Source: Acidobacteriaceae bacterium (GTDB lineage: Bacteria; Acidobacteriota; Terriglobia; Terriglobales; Acidobacteriaceae). From it: DNA of 10,148 bases. The position numbers were made by a program, and so were the translations under genes. The stretch is taken from NCBI GenBank assembly GCA_025462785.1, contig JAOAPG010000409.1:1-10148 (forward strand), given 5' to 3'. This document shows positions 1-6,921 of the stretch, one piece after another. Below the pieces are notes generated by a model that saw only the letters and a list, made by a program, of their open reading frames with translations, searched no databases and had not been told where the DNA came from. The first letter of the stretch is position 1. Every line of letters begins with the position of its first letter.

Positions 1-1367
1 AAATCTTCATCCCAGAAGTTGGTAAAGATGTCTTCTCGAATCGCATCGCGCGTTCGCAGCCAATCGCCGAATGGCGCAGAGAGCGAACGTTTCTGCGCAA
101 GCCGCAGCGCTCGGTCGAAAGCTACCCAGCACATCAAACGCGAGTGCAGGAATTCTCGCGCGCCGCCTCGGACCTCCCATATGCCTTCATCGGGCCGTTG
201 CCAGTTCTTGCCCAGCCACTCCAATACGCGCTGAACTTGCTGCCAGCCGGCATAGGAAACCGAATCTCCGTATTTGTTTGCGAGATAAATGGAATCCATC
301 ATTTCGCCATAAATATCCAGCTGTAGCTGTTGATAGGCCGCGTTTCCGATGCGTACGGGGTTGGAATCCTCATACCCGCGCAGATGATCAAGCGTCACTT
401 CATCGAGCTTCTGCCTGCCATCGATCCCGTACATTACCTGCAAGGGTCCACGCTCCGCATCATCACCGAGCCGCCCCTTCAACCAGTCGATGAACGCCTC
501 AGTTTCTTCGACGAATCCCAGCCGGATCAGCGCATACAGCGTGAATGTCGCATCTCGCAGCCAAGTGAATCGATAGTCCCAATTGCGTACTCCGCCGATG
601 TGTTCTGGCAGGGAACATGTCGCGGCTGCAATCAGGGATCCATGCTCACGGCTGATCAGCAGCTTCAACATCAGGGCCGAACGGTTGACCATCTCACGCC
701 ACCGGCCCTTGTACTTTGATTTGGCAATCCAACTCTTCCAGAAATGTGCCGTCTCGCGAAAGCGCTGCTCTACGAACTCCATCTCGGGTTGCTGTTCTGG
801 AGGGCGAACTCCCCCGAAAACAAACGACACGCTCTCACCAGCTCTAAGAGTGAACTCGGAAGTTACATCCTGGCCTTGTTGCCGCAGGTCAATGGTGGAG
901 TATAGCGCCATCAGTGGACAAGTATCGCTCGATGGCGAGAAAATCGCGGATCGATCCTCGATTTTCACTGTATGCCCGCACATGCCATAGTTAAATCGTG
1001 GGTGGCACCGCATCTTGAAATTGACCTCGCCCCGGATAACGGCCAAAGTGCGGATGAGCTCATTCGGCTGCTCCCCGTCTGTCCCAATGGGCATGTAGTC
1101 CGTCAGCTCGGCAACACCCTCCGCCGCAAGAAATCGCGTGAGCAGAATGTTCGTGTCTGGGAAATACATCTGCCGGACCTTCTTTTTTCTGAGTTGGGGT
1201 TGAATCTGAAAGCAGCCACCCTTCTCGTCATCGAGCAGTGCTGCAAACACGGTGGGAGAATCGAAATTTGGATAGCAGAGAAAGTCGATTGAACCGTTCA
1301 TACCCACCAGGGCAATCGAGCGCATATTGCCAATTACCCCGTAATTCTCAATCGGTTCAAAGCTCAT
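1..1367 (-). CDS. GH15-family glycoside hydrolase (trehalase/glucoamylase-like), N-terminal part
   Basis: I translated the minus strand from the ATG at 1367-1365; the frame stays open to base 1, giving about 455 residues with the C-terminus outside the window. An in-frame TGA lies only 12 bases upstream of this ATG, so the start is fixed. The N-terminus shows the family signature IENYGVIGNMRSIALVG followed by GSIDFLCYPNFDSPTVFA. The catalytic (alpha/alpha)6 region carries GGVRNWDYRFTWLRDA at about residues 258-272 and IWEVRGGAREFLHSRLM from about 396, where Glu398 of the WE-x-R motif is the likely catalytic acid. Family members are usually about 600 residues, so roughly a quarter is missing. 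GH15 enzymes of this bacterial type hydrolyse trehalose or alpha-glucans to glucose; the sequence alone does not settle the substrate. There is no evident signal peptide, so a cytoplasmic enzyme is expected. It is transcribed divergently from the cupin-to-ferritin run. Confidence 0.93.
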   Translation of the reverse strand, partial: MSFEPIENYGVIGNMRSIALVGMNGSIDFLCYPNFDSPTVFAALLDDEKGGCFQIQPQLRKKKVRQMYFPDTNILLTRFLAAEGVAELTDYMPIGTDGEQPNELIRTLAVIRGEVNFKMRCHPRFNYGMCGHTVKIEDRSAIFSPSSDTCPLMALYSTIDLRQQGQDVTSEFTLRAGESVSFVFGGVRPPEQQPEMEFVEQRFRETAHFWKSWIAKSKYKGRWREMVNRSALMLKLLISREHGSLIAAATCSLPEHIGGVRNWDYRFTWLRDATFTLYALIRLGFVEETEAFIDWLKGRLGDDAERGPLQVMYGIDGRQKLDEVTLDHLRGYEDSNPVRIGNAAYQQLQLDIYGEMMDSIYLANKYGDSVSYAGWQQVQRVLEWLGKNWQRPDEGIWEVRGGAREFLHSRLMCWVAFDRALRLAQKRSLSAPFGDWLRTRDAIREDIFTNFWDED

Positions 1368-1767
1368 TAGCGTGCGTCAGGTAGAAAGTAGATTCTAGCT
1401 GATCTGGGAAGAGGCGGCTCACACCGTGAAGTTCGTCTGCGCTGGGTCGCGGCGTTGCGCCAAAGCCACCGATTTGTACTACTACCATTAACGCATCCGC
1501 TCATTCGCCCGATCGGGTATTACAAAGTCGTGCCATCGCCTGATGTTTTTTCTTTTCCTGATTCAGCATAGTGCCTCATGGACACCTGAAGCCATGCCAA
1601 TCAGCAACGAGGAAGGGGGAGCCGACGCAAAGTCCGGTCCCATCCATCCGAGCTCGACGACAACTATCTGAAAGCAACACTTCGCTAGTCTCCCTGGGTT
1701 CGATTTCCTGAATCTATTAGGTTCAGCGGCACTATTTGAAAGCGCTTGCCGCAATTACGAGGAAGAG
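1368..1767. other. Divergent intergenic region, no gene seen
   Basis: This 400-base stretch separates the minus-strand GH15 gene from the plus-strand cupin gene. I see no convincing reading frame; the short minus-strand ORF inside it lacks a recognisable product. On the minus strand, TAGAAT (plus positions 1392-1397) could serve as a -10 box 25 bases before the GH15 start, which has no clear Shine-Dalgarno site, so a short leader is possible. On the plus strand there is a possible hairpin plus T run at 1512-1551, listed separately, and a small stem-loop at 1708-1726 (CTGAATC / GGTTCAG, 5-base loop). I found no good -35/-10 pair for the cupin gene. Confidence 0.5.
1512..1551 (+). terminator. 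Possible intrinsic terminator in the leader of the cupin gene
   Basis: ATCGGGT (1512-1518) can pair with GCCTGAT (1538-1544): seven pairs, two of them G-T wobbles, with a 19-base loop. Six T residues follow at 1546-1551, then CTTTT. The form resembles a weak rho-independent terminator on the plus strand. No plus-strand gene lies upstream in the window, so it would have to end a leader RNA, a small RNA or antisense transcription. The long loop and wobbles make chance pairing a real possibility. Confidence 0.22.
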
Positions 1768-2250
1768 ATGACAAACACGAAAAACGCCAGTTCTGTAGCC
1801 GATCCGGCAACGACGGTGGCACCCCAGCTCGTTTCGCAGGTAGAAGACGCTCCGGGGCGGGGTATTTTGCCTAAAATCAGTCTGCATCTCGCAGGCGAAT
1901 CCCAACTCTTCCACCTCGATGCGCAGCCCGTCGAAACAATCAACGATCTCCTTTCTCGCCAGTATCTCCAGGAAACAAACGTCGCGTTCGTGAAGTGGAT
2001 TGCGAAGAAAGGCGGCGTTGTGCCTCTCACTCACCACATCAACGAACAAGTCACGTGGATTATCGAAGGCCACGCTGAAGTGTACTCGCAAGGACGAAAG
2101 TACATTATGAAAGCGGGCGACATAATGATCATCCCGCCCAATGTTCCGCATGAATTCATATTCGTGGAAGACACGATCGACATCGATATTTTTGCGCCTG
2201 GGCGGCAAAATTGGCTCGATGGAACCGCAACCTATTTACGTCAGAAGTAG
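1768..2250 (+). CDS. Small single-domain cupin protein
   Basis: A 160-residue protein that starts at ATG 1768 with a GAGGAAGAG Shine-Dalgarno stretch ending directly at the start (AGGA at 1760-1763). The first ~35 residues look disordered (rich in Asn, Ser, Thr, Ala); the cupin barrel covers about residues 70-145. Cupin motif 1 is around G83 to G101, with THHINEQ (H89, H90, E93) and WIIEG. Motif 2 is GDIMIIPPNVPH, with G117, P124 and H128. H90, E93 and H128 fit the usual metal ligands, but the first His of the HxH pair aligns with Thr88, so H89 may substitute or metal binding may be altered. Small cupins of this kind act as sugar-related isomerases, dioxygenases or ligand sensors; no substrate can be named. 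It lies 137 bases before the acetolactate decarboxylase on the same strand, which suggests but does not prove a shared role. Confidence 0.88.
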   Translation: MTNTKNASSVADPATTVAPQLVSQVEDAPGRGILPKISLHLAGESQLFHLDAQPVETINDLLSRQYLQETNVAFVKWIAKKGGVVPLTHHINEQVTWIIEGHAEVYSQGRKYIMKAGDIMIIPPNVPHEFIFVEDTIDIDIFAPGRQNWLDGTATYLRQK

Positions 2251-2267
2251 ACCTCTGACATTCGCAT

Positions 2268-2304
2268 TGCCACATTGGCAGCAAGGGGCATTGCATTCTA
2301 TGTT
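2268..2304 (+). promoter_or_regulatory. Candidate promoter with overlapping dyad before the acetolactate genes
   Basis: In the 137-base gap between the cupin and decarboxylase genes, TTGGCA (2275-2280) is a good -35 match and TATGTT (2299-2304) a fair -10 match with 18-base spacing. A perfect dyad TGCCA-CAT-TGGCA (2268-2280) overlaps the -35 box, a position typical of repressor operators. Transcription would begin near 2311, about 77 bases before the GTG start. The boxes were found by eye and were not scored. Confidence 0.33.
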
Positions 2305-2387
2305 CGAAAAAGGAGCAGATCTTTTGTGTTGCAAGAAGAGTTCGGTTTCCAAGAAATAGAGTTCCCGGCTGAAAGGAAGGCGAGGTC

Positions 2388-3212
2388 GTGCCGAATCTGA
2401 ATGTCGTTATTCCAAGTTCCCTCGCGAACATTCTGAACGATGCTGTTGTCTCGCGCGGCAGTTCGCTTGATAGTGTTGTCACCGCTGCGCTAAGCCAATA
2501 TTTTCAAACCACTCGCCACCGTGCCTATCAAATCTCTACATCCGCGGCGCTCGTGCAAGGAATTTATGACGGAGCGGTGTCGTCACGAACTCTGCTCGCC
2601 AACGGCGACTTCGGCTTGGGAACTTTCGAGCATCTCGACGGGGAAATGGTTGTGCTTGACGGAAATATTTATCAGGTGCGCGGAAACGGAAGCGTGCAGC
2701 ATCGGCCGGATGACTTCTTGGTTCCGTTTGCCGTCGTAAGCCGATTTCAGCCAGATGAGAGCTTTGATGTTCCTGCTGTGGGCAGCCTAGAGGACCTGGA
2801 GCGAGCCTGCGATCATCACCGTGAATCCGACAATCTTTTTTTTGCCTTTCGCGTGGACGGTGTTTTCGAGCGCATGCACACCCGCGCAATGAAAGCCACT
2901 AGCGAAGGCACCGGGCTCGCCGCCGCTGCCCAGACCGAGCCGGAATTCCACTTCGAAGAAATCGTGGGCACTCTCGTCTCCATCTGGTCTCCCCGCTATT
3001 CAACCTCGTTTAGTGTGCCCGGATATCACTTCCACTTCATCTCAGAGGACCGCACGAAGGGCGGCCACGTGCTGGGTTGCAGTGCGACGAAGGTATTGCG
3101 CGTCGGAATCCAGGTGCTTTGTGAGTACGACGTGCGGCTCCCCGCGATTGAATCGTTTTTGAAGGCCAATCTGGCGGTGGACACGACAAAGGATCTCCGA
3201 CAAGCGGAGTAG
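2388..3212 (+). CDS. budA: Alpha-acetolactate decarboxylase with ribbon-helix-helix-like N-terminal extension
   Basis: Converts (S)-2-acetolactate to (R)-acetoin and CO2, the second step of the acetoin/2,3-butanediol branch. The protein has 274 residues from GTG 2388, supported by AAGGAAGG at 2373-2380 with 7-base spacing. The enzyme domain starts near residue 45 (AYQISTSAALVQGIYDG) and continues with GDFGLGTFEHLDGE (73-86). The zinc site is clear: His214 and His216 in GYHFHF and His227 in GGHVLG, with the 11-residue spacing of characterised decarboxylases. Glu86 and an Arg in HTRAM (R166) match further active-site positions. Residues 1-44 are extra compared with Bacillus-type enzymes and read as strand-helix-helix: NLNVVIP, SLANILNDAVVSRG, SSLDSVVTAALSQYF. 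The gene sits 24 bases before the acetolactate synthase, so the two are surely co-transcribed. The enzyme call is very secure; the role of the extension is open. Confidence 0.96.
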   Translation: MPNLNVVIPSSLANILNDAVVSRGSSLDSVVTAALSQYFQTTRHRAYQISTSAALVQGIYDGAVSSRTLLANGDFGLGTFEHLDGEMVVLDGNIYQVRGNGSVQHRPDDFLVPFAVVSRFQPDESFDVPAVGSLEDLERACDHHRESDNLFFAFRVDGVFERMHTRAMKATSEGTGLAAAAQTEPEFHFEEIVGTLVSIWSPRYSTSFSVPGYHFHFISEDRTKGGHVLGCSATKVLRVGIQVLCEYDVRLPAIESFLKANLAVDTTKDLRQAE

Positions 3213-3235
3213 CCAGTCCCGGAAGGAGCAGTAGG

Positions 3236-4915
3236 ATGAAAGCGCAGCTACGGCCAGTAAGACAACCAATGACAGGTTCGGATGTCGTCGTGCAAATGCT
3301 TGAGGCGCGAGGCACAAAATATATTTTTGGAGTGCCCGGCGCGAAGATCGACAAAGTATTCGATACGTTGGTAGATTCCACGATTCAGACCGTAGTCTGT
3401 CGTCACGAACAAAATGCAGCCTTCATCGCTGGAGGCATTGGACGAATGACCGGCAAGGCAGGAGTGGCGATTGCGACATCAGGACCTGGCGTTTCTAATC
3501 TAACGACCGGATTGGCAACTGCTCATTCTGAAGGCGACCCACTCGTGGCGTTAGGCGGTGCCGTCGCGGTGGCGGATCGTCTCAAATCCTTGCATCAGAC
3601 GATGGACTCGGTGAGTATGCTCAAGCCCATAACCAAATACGCGGCGGAGGTAGATTCACCGGCTGCCACCGCCGAAGTGCTCGCGGCCGCATTTCGCGCC
3701 GCTGAATCGGATCGAGCTGGCTCCGCGTTCGTAAGCCTCCCAATCGATGTGATGATGGGAGGAGCAGAATGCAAGCCTATCGCTTTTAGCAGTAGCGAAT
3801 ATGGAAGAGCCGCCGAGGCGTCTCTGCGCGAAGCGGCGCGCCTGATTAATTCTGCCAAGACACCGGTTGTTTTTCTTGGACTAATGGCTAGCAAGCCAAA
3901 AGCTACCGATGCCATTCGCGGCTTTGTAAACGAGTGCTCGATGCCTGTCGTCGGAACTTTTCAAGCGGCCGGAGCGATCAGTCAGCAACTCTTTCCCCTT
4001 TTTGCCGGTCGTGTGGGCCAGATAGCAAACCAGCCCGCGGATGACGTGTTGGACACCGCGGACCTCGTGCTCACAATCGGATACGACCCCGTCGAATACT
4101 GGCCGACTCTCTGGAACAAGAATCGAGATCGAACGATTGTGCATATTGACGTTGTTCCCGCAGAGGTCGAGAACGATTATATTCCAGCCATTGAACTGAT
4201 TGGGAGCATAGAAGAAACTCTCTCCGCGTTGATGCTGCTTTTGCATCGTCCATCGATAGACAACTCTTCAAAGGTGCTTCTCTCTCGAATAGCTCACGAT
4301 CGCGAACAGATGAGGGCCGAAGCCGCTAACTTATCTGGGGTTCCGATCCATCCGCTGCGGCTCATAGCGGAACTCCAAGACATCCTTACTCCCGATGTCA
4401 CTGTGTGCTCGGATATGGGATCCTTCAGCATATATTTAGCGCGCTATCTTTACAGTTTTCGCGCCCGTCAATTCCTAATCTCGAATGGCCAACAAACACT
4501 TGGGATTGCGTTGCCTTGGGCTATCGCGGCCACACTGGTACGTCCTCAGGAAAAGGTTCTTTCAATTTCTGGCGATGGCGGTTTCCTTTTCTCGGCGAAC
4601 GAGCTCGAGACCGCGGTTCGATTGAAGTCTCACCTCGTCCACATGATATGGATCGATGGCACCTACGACATGGTGGCCGAGCAAGAACGCATAAAGTACA
4701 ACCGCGTCTCCGGCGTTGATTTTGGGCCAGTCGACCCGGTCAAGTACGCGGAGGCATTCGGTGCCACGGGCCTCCGAATTGATCATCCAGACCAGATCAC
4801 TCCTACCCTGCGAAAAGCGTTCGACACTCCTGGTCCCGTGCTTATCGGAGTCCACGTGGACTACGGACAAAACGTGAAGTTGTTCGAGCAAGTGTACGAG
4901 GGCAGCATCTTGTAG
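3236..4915 (+). CDS. budB: Catabolic acetolactate synthase (FAD-independent, BudB/AlsS type)
   Basis: A thiamine-diphosphate enzyme that condenses two pyruvates into (S)-2-acetolactate and CO2 in the cytoplasm, feeding the decarboxylase encoded just upstream. It has 559 residues, the length I recall for Klebsiella BudB; the start is ATG 3236 with AAGGAG at 3223-3228. Signatures are FGVPGAKIDKVFDTLVDS (31-48), the catalytic Glu58 in CRHEQNAAF, TSGPGVSNLTTG, the LHQTMDS loop, ISNGQQTLGIALPWA, and the ThDP/Mg motif SGDGGFLFSANELETAVRL with Asp447 and Asp474. The region YDPVEYWPTLW stands where biosynthetic FAD-containing synthases have RFDDR, which supports the catabolic type. No regulatory-subunit gene (ilvN-like) follows, also as expected for this class. 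It could supply valine synthesis as well, but the pairing with budA argues for acetoin formation. Confidence 0.96.
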   Translation: MKAQLRPVRQPMTGSDVVVQMLEARGTKYIFGVPGAKIDKVFDTLVDSTIQTVVCRHEQNAAFIAGGIGRMTGKAGVAIATSGPGVSNLTTGLATAHSEGDPLVALGGAVAVADRLKSLHQTMDSVSMLKPITKYAAEVDSPAATAEVLAAAFRAAESDRAGSAFVSLPIDVMMGGAECKPIAFSSSEYGRAAEASLREAARLINSAKTPVVFLGLMASKPKATDAIRGFVNECSMPVVGTFQAAGAISQQLFPLFAGRVGQIANQPADDVLDTADLVLTIGYDPVEYWPTLWNKNRDRTIVHIDVVPAEVENDYIPAIELIGSIEETLSALMLLLHRPSIDNSSKVLLSRIAHDREQMRAEAANLSGVPIHPLRLIAELQDILTPDVTVCSDMGSFSIYLARYLYSFRARQFLISNGQQTLGIALPWAIAATLVRPQEKVLSISGDGGFLFSANELETAVRLKSHLVHMIWIDGTYDMVAEQERIKYNRVSGVDFGPVDPVKYAEAFGATGLRIDHPDQITPTLRKAFDTPGPVLIGVHVDYGQNVKLFEQVYEGSIL

Positions 4916-4945
4916 CTGCGGTGAGACGGGTTAGGAAAAACGTAA

Positions 4946-4985
4946 CTACGCCTGCGACACACTGGCCATTCGCAGGTAATTAGTC
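4946..4985. repeat. Inverted repeat between budB and poxB
   Basis: In the 109-base gap, CCTGCGA (4951-4957) is exactly repeated in inverse as TCGCAGG (4970-4976) with a 12-base loop. An outer ACTA/TAGT pairing can add four pairs across a small internal loop. No T run follows on the plus strand, so it does not look like an intrinsic terminator. It could be an RNA stem that separates expression of budAB from poxB, or an operator for poxB. Confidence 0.45.
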
Positions 4986-5024
4986 GAGTAAAACACCAAC
5001 GGATTCTATCCTCGGAGGCACTCT

Positions 5025-6758
5025 ATGTCAGGAAAAGTGGCAGATCTTCTGTGGGAAATGCTGGCGAACGCTGGAGTCAAACGCTGCTATGGGATTGTTG
5101 GTGACGCTCTCAATCCAGTGATCGACGGGCTACATCGCAATGGCAAAATCGAATTCATTCACGTGCGACACGAAGAGTACGGCGTTTTTGCTGCCGTGGC
5201 CGAGGGATATCTAACCGGTAACCCGGTTGCGGTGTGTGGAACGGCTGGTCCCGGTACGGTTCACCTGTTCAATGGACTGATGGATGCGCGCAAGGAAGGC
5301 GCTCCGATCATCGCCATCGCGGGCGACGTCGAATCGAGTCTGATCGACACCTCTGCGATCGAAGAACTCAATCCTTATAAATTCTTCGCGGCCGCATCTC
5401 TCTACACTGCCCGGCTTGTCAATCCTGAGCAGGCGCGAGCGATCATCAATACTGCGATTCTCACCGCGGTCCTGGAAAGAGGGCCCACGGTAATTTCGAT
5501 CCCGGGCGACGTTGCGGCGGCGGATCTGGCCGACCGCTCAGCCGAGATCACGATCCCGAATGCACCGATCCTTCGCCCTTCCGATGACGACCTAAATCAA
5601 CTTGTGAAGATGATCGACGATGCGAAAACCATAGCGATCTTCGGGGGCGATGGCTGCAGGGATGCTCACGATGAGGTGGTGCAACTTGCGGACAGGTTGA
5701 AGGCTCCTGTCGGCTATTCGCTCCGTGGCAAGCAATGGTTGGAACGTGACAATCCCAATGCTGTTGGCATGACCGGTTTGCTCGGTTACGGCGGAGCCTA
5801 CGGCGCAATTCATGAGGCCGATCTCCTGCTGCTGCTCGGCACGGACTTTCCCTTCACAGAATTTCTGCCTGGCCACAATGTGAAGAAAGTCCAAATTGAC
5901 AAGAATCCCAAACACATTGGCCGCCGGACATCGCTTGATCTTGGGCTCGTCGGCGACGTCAAGCCGACCGTTACCGCCTTGCTGAAGAGCGTGAGTGAGA
6001 AGACCGACGCCAGCTTTCTGGAAAAACACATCGCGGACACAAAGTCTTTCCAACGTCTTCTGCGGCACTATGTCGAGAAAGGACCCGGGATCAAGCCCAT
6101 ACGTCCGGAATTCCTGGCGGCGACGCTAAGCGATCTCGCTTCCGAGGACGCGATGTTTTTCGCCGACACTGGCACGGCATGCATGTGGTTATCGAGGCAC
6201 ATTAAGGGCGGCAGAAATCGCAGGCTCTTCGGTTCGTTTACTTGGGCGTCCATGGCCAATGCCGCGCCCAATGCGTTCGGCGCGCAGTTGGCAGATCCAG
6301 GGCGGCAGACGATCGCACTCTGCGGCGACGGCGGCTTCACTATGCTCGGACTGGGCGATCTGTTGACGCAAGTGGAACGAAAGACTCCAGTGGTTCAGAT
6401 CATCCTTAATAATGAGTCCCTTGACTTCGTCAAGATCGAGCAGGAAGAGGCCGGAATAATCCCGTTCGGAGTGGAATTCAAGAATCCTAATTTCGGAAAG
6501 GTCGCAGAGGCCATGGGTGCGAAGGGCATCCGCATTGAAGATCCGGGCGACGTTCGTGATGGACTTGCTGAAGCTCTGGCACACAAGAGCGGCCCCGTTG
6601 TCGTCGACGCGGTCGTTGATCCGTTTGCTCTCTCGCTACCGTCGCATGTTCCTTTCCACACGGCCAAAGGCTTCACTCTCAGCTTCGCCAAACAAGTATG
6701 GAGCGGAAAGATGGACGAAGTCATCAAGGCGGTCGAACGAAACGTCAGGCTAGTTTGA
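5025..6758 (+). CDS. poxB: Pyruvate:quinone oxidoreductase (pyruvate oxidase, PoxB/YdaP type)
   Basis: A ThDP- and FAD-dependent enzyme that decarboxylates pyruvate to acetate and CO2 and passes electrons to membrane quinone (EC 1.2.5.1 type). It has 577 residues against 572 in E. coli PoxB; the start is ATG 5025 with GGAGG at 5014-5018. The N-terminal pyrimidine-binding domain shows GIVGDALNPVIDGL and the catalytic Glu50 in VRHEEYGVFAA. The middle FAD domain has YSLRGKQWLE, VGMTGLLGYGG and LLLLGTDFPF. The C-terminal domain has GSFTWASMANAAPNAFGAQ, the GDGGF motif (G434-D435-G436) and N462-N463. The end, HTAKGFTLSFAKQVWSGK followed by an amphipathic segment, matches the region that binds membrane in E. 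coli PoxB. It is a distant paralogue of the preceding budB and competes for the same substrate. Direct oxygen-using pyruvate oxidases (acetyl-phosphate forming) belong to the same superfamily, but the C-terminal tail favours the quinone type. Confidence 0.92.
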   Translation: MSGKVADLLWEMLANAGVKRCYGIVGDALNPVIDGLHRNGKIEFIHVRHEEYGVFAAVAEGYLTGNPVAVCGTAGPGTVHLFNGLMDARKEGAPIIAIAGDVESSLIDTSAIEELNPYKFFAAASLYTARLVNPEQARAIINTAILTAVLERGPTVISIPGDVAAADLADRSAEITIPNAPILRPSDDDLNQLVKMIDDAKTIAIFGGDGCRDAHDEVVQLADRLKAPVGYSLRGKQWLERDNPNAVGMTGLLGYGGAYGAIHEADLLLLLGTDFPFTEFLPGHNVKKVQIDKNPKHIGRRTSLDLGLVGDVKPTVTALLKSVSEKTDASFLEKHIADTKSFQRLLRHYVEKGPGIKPIRPEFLAATLSDLASEDAMFFADTGTACMWLSRHIKGGRNRRLFGSFTWASMANAAPNAFGAQLADPGRQTIALCGDGGFTMLGLGDLLTQVERKTPVVQIILNNESLDFVKIEQEEAGIIPFGVEFKNPNFGKVAEAMGAKGIRIEDPGDVRDGLAEALAHKSGPVVVDAVVDPFALSLPSHVPFHTAKGFTLSFAKQVWSGKMDEVIKAVERNVRLV

Positions 6759-6921
6759 ACCAGTCTGGACGGCCTTTGCGTTCTGCCCGGCCAAAAAAGT
6801 TTACGCTCTGATCGAAGACGCTGCACCGAACGCTCGGTAGAAGAGGATGTAAGAGGGACTGTAACCCGCGTGAGAAGAGAAAAAATGAGAATTAATAGAC
6901 TTTAAATTCAAGGAGAATCAA

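Noticed and set aside
71..493. Plus-strand ORFs across 19-1292.
   Set aside because: They are antisense shadows of the GH15 gene, whose minus-strand translation carries unbroken family motifs.
1595..1660. Riboswitch-like string GACGCAAAG followed by TCCGG, recalling the core of c-di-GMP (GEMM) riboswitches; a similar CGCCAAAGCCACCG near 1456.
   Set aside because: The upstream GCAAACC part and the downstream receptor hairpin are not there, and no matching paired stems could be drawn.
1690..1726. GGGTTCGATTTCC resembling a tRNA T-loop.
   Set aside because: The flanking T-stem does not pair and no anticodon arm or acceptor stem is present upstream.
1732..2208. Minus-strand ORF of 158 codons opposite the cupin gene.
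   Set aside because: It mirrors the cupin coding strand, whose motifs and Shine-Dalgarno site are clear; the antisense product shows no family features.
2275..2302. Possible sigma-54 promoter TTGGCA ... TTGCAT before budA.
   Set aside because: The GG and GC elements are 16 bases apart, not the required 12.
6765..6838. Possible terminator after poxB (GGCC ... GGCC before AAAAAA) and a small hairpin ACCGA-ACGC-TCGGT.
   Set aside because: The first stem is only four self-complementary bases and is followed by A, not T; the second has no T tract.
6885..6905. Six-codon upstream ORF (ATG to TAA) before the ferritin-like gene.
   Set aside because: No Shine-Dalgarno site, no informative codons, and the length is expected by chance.
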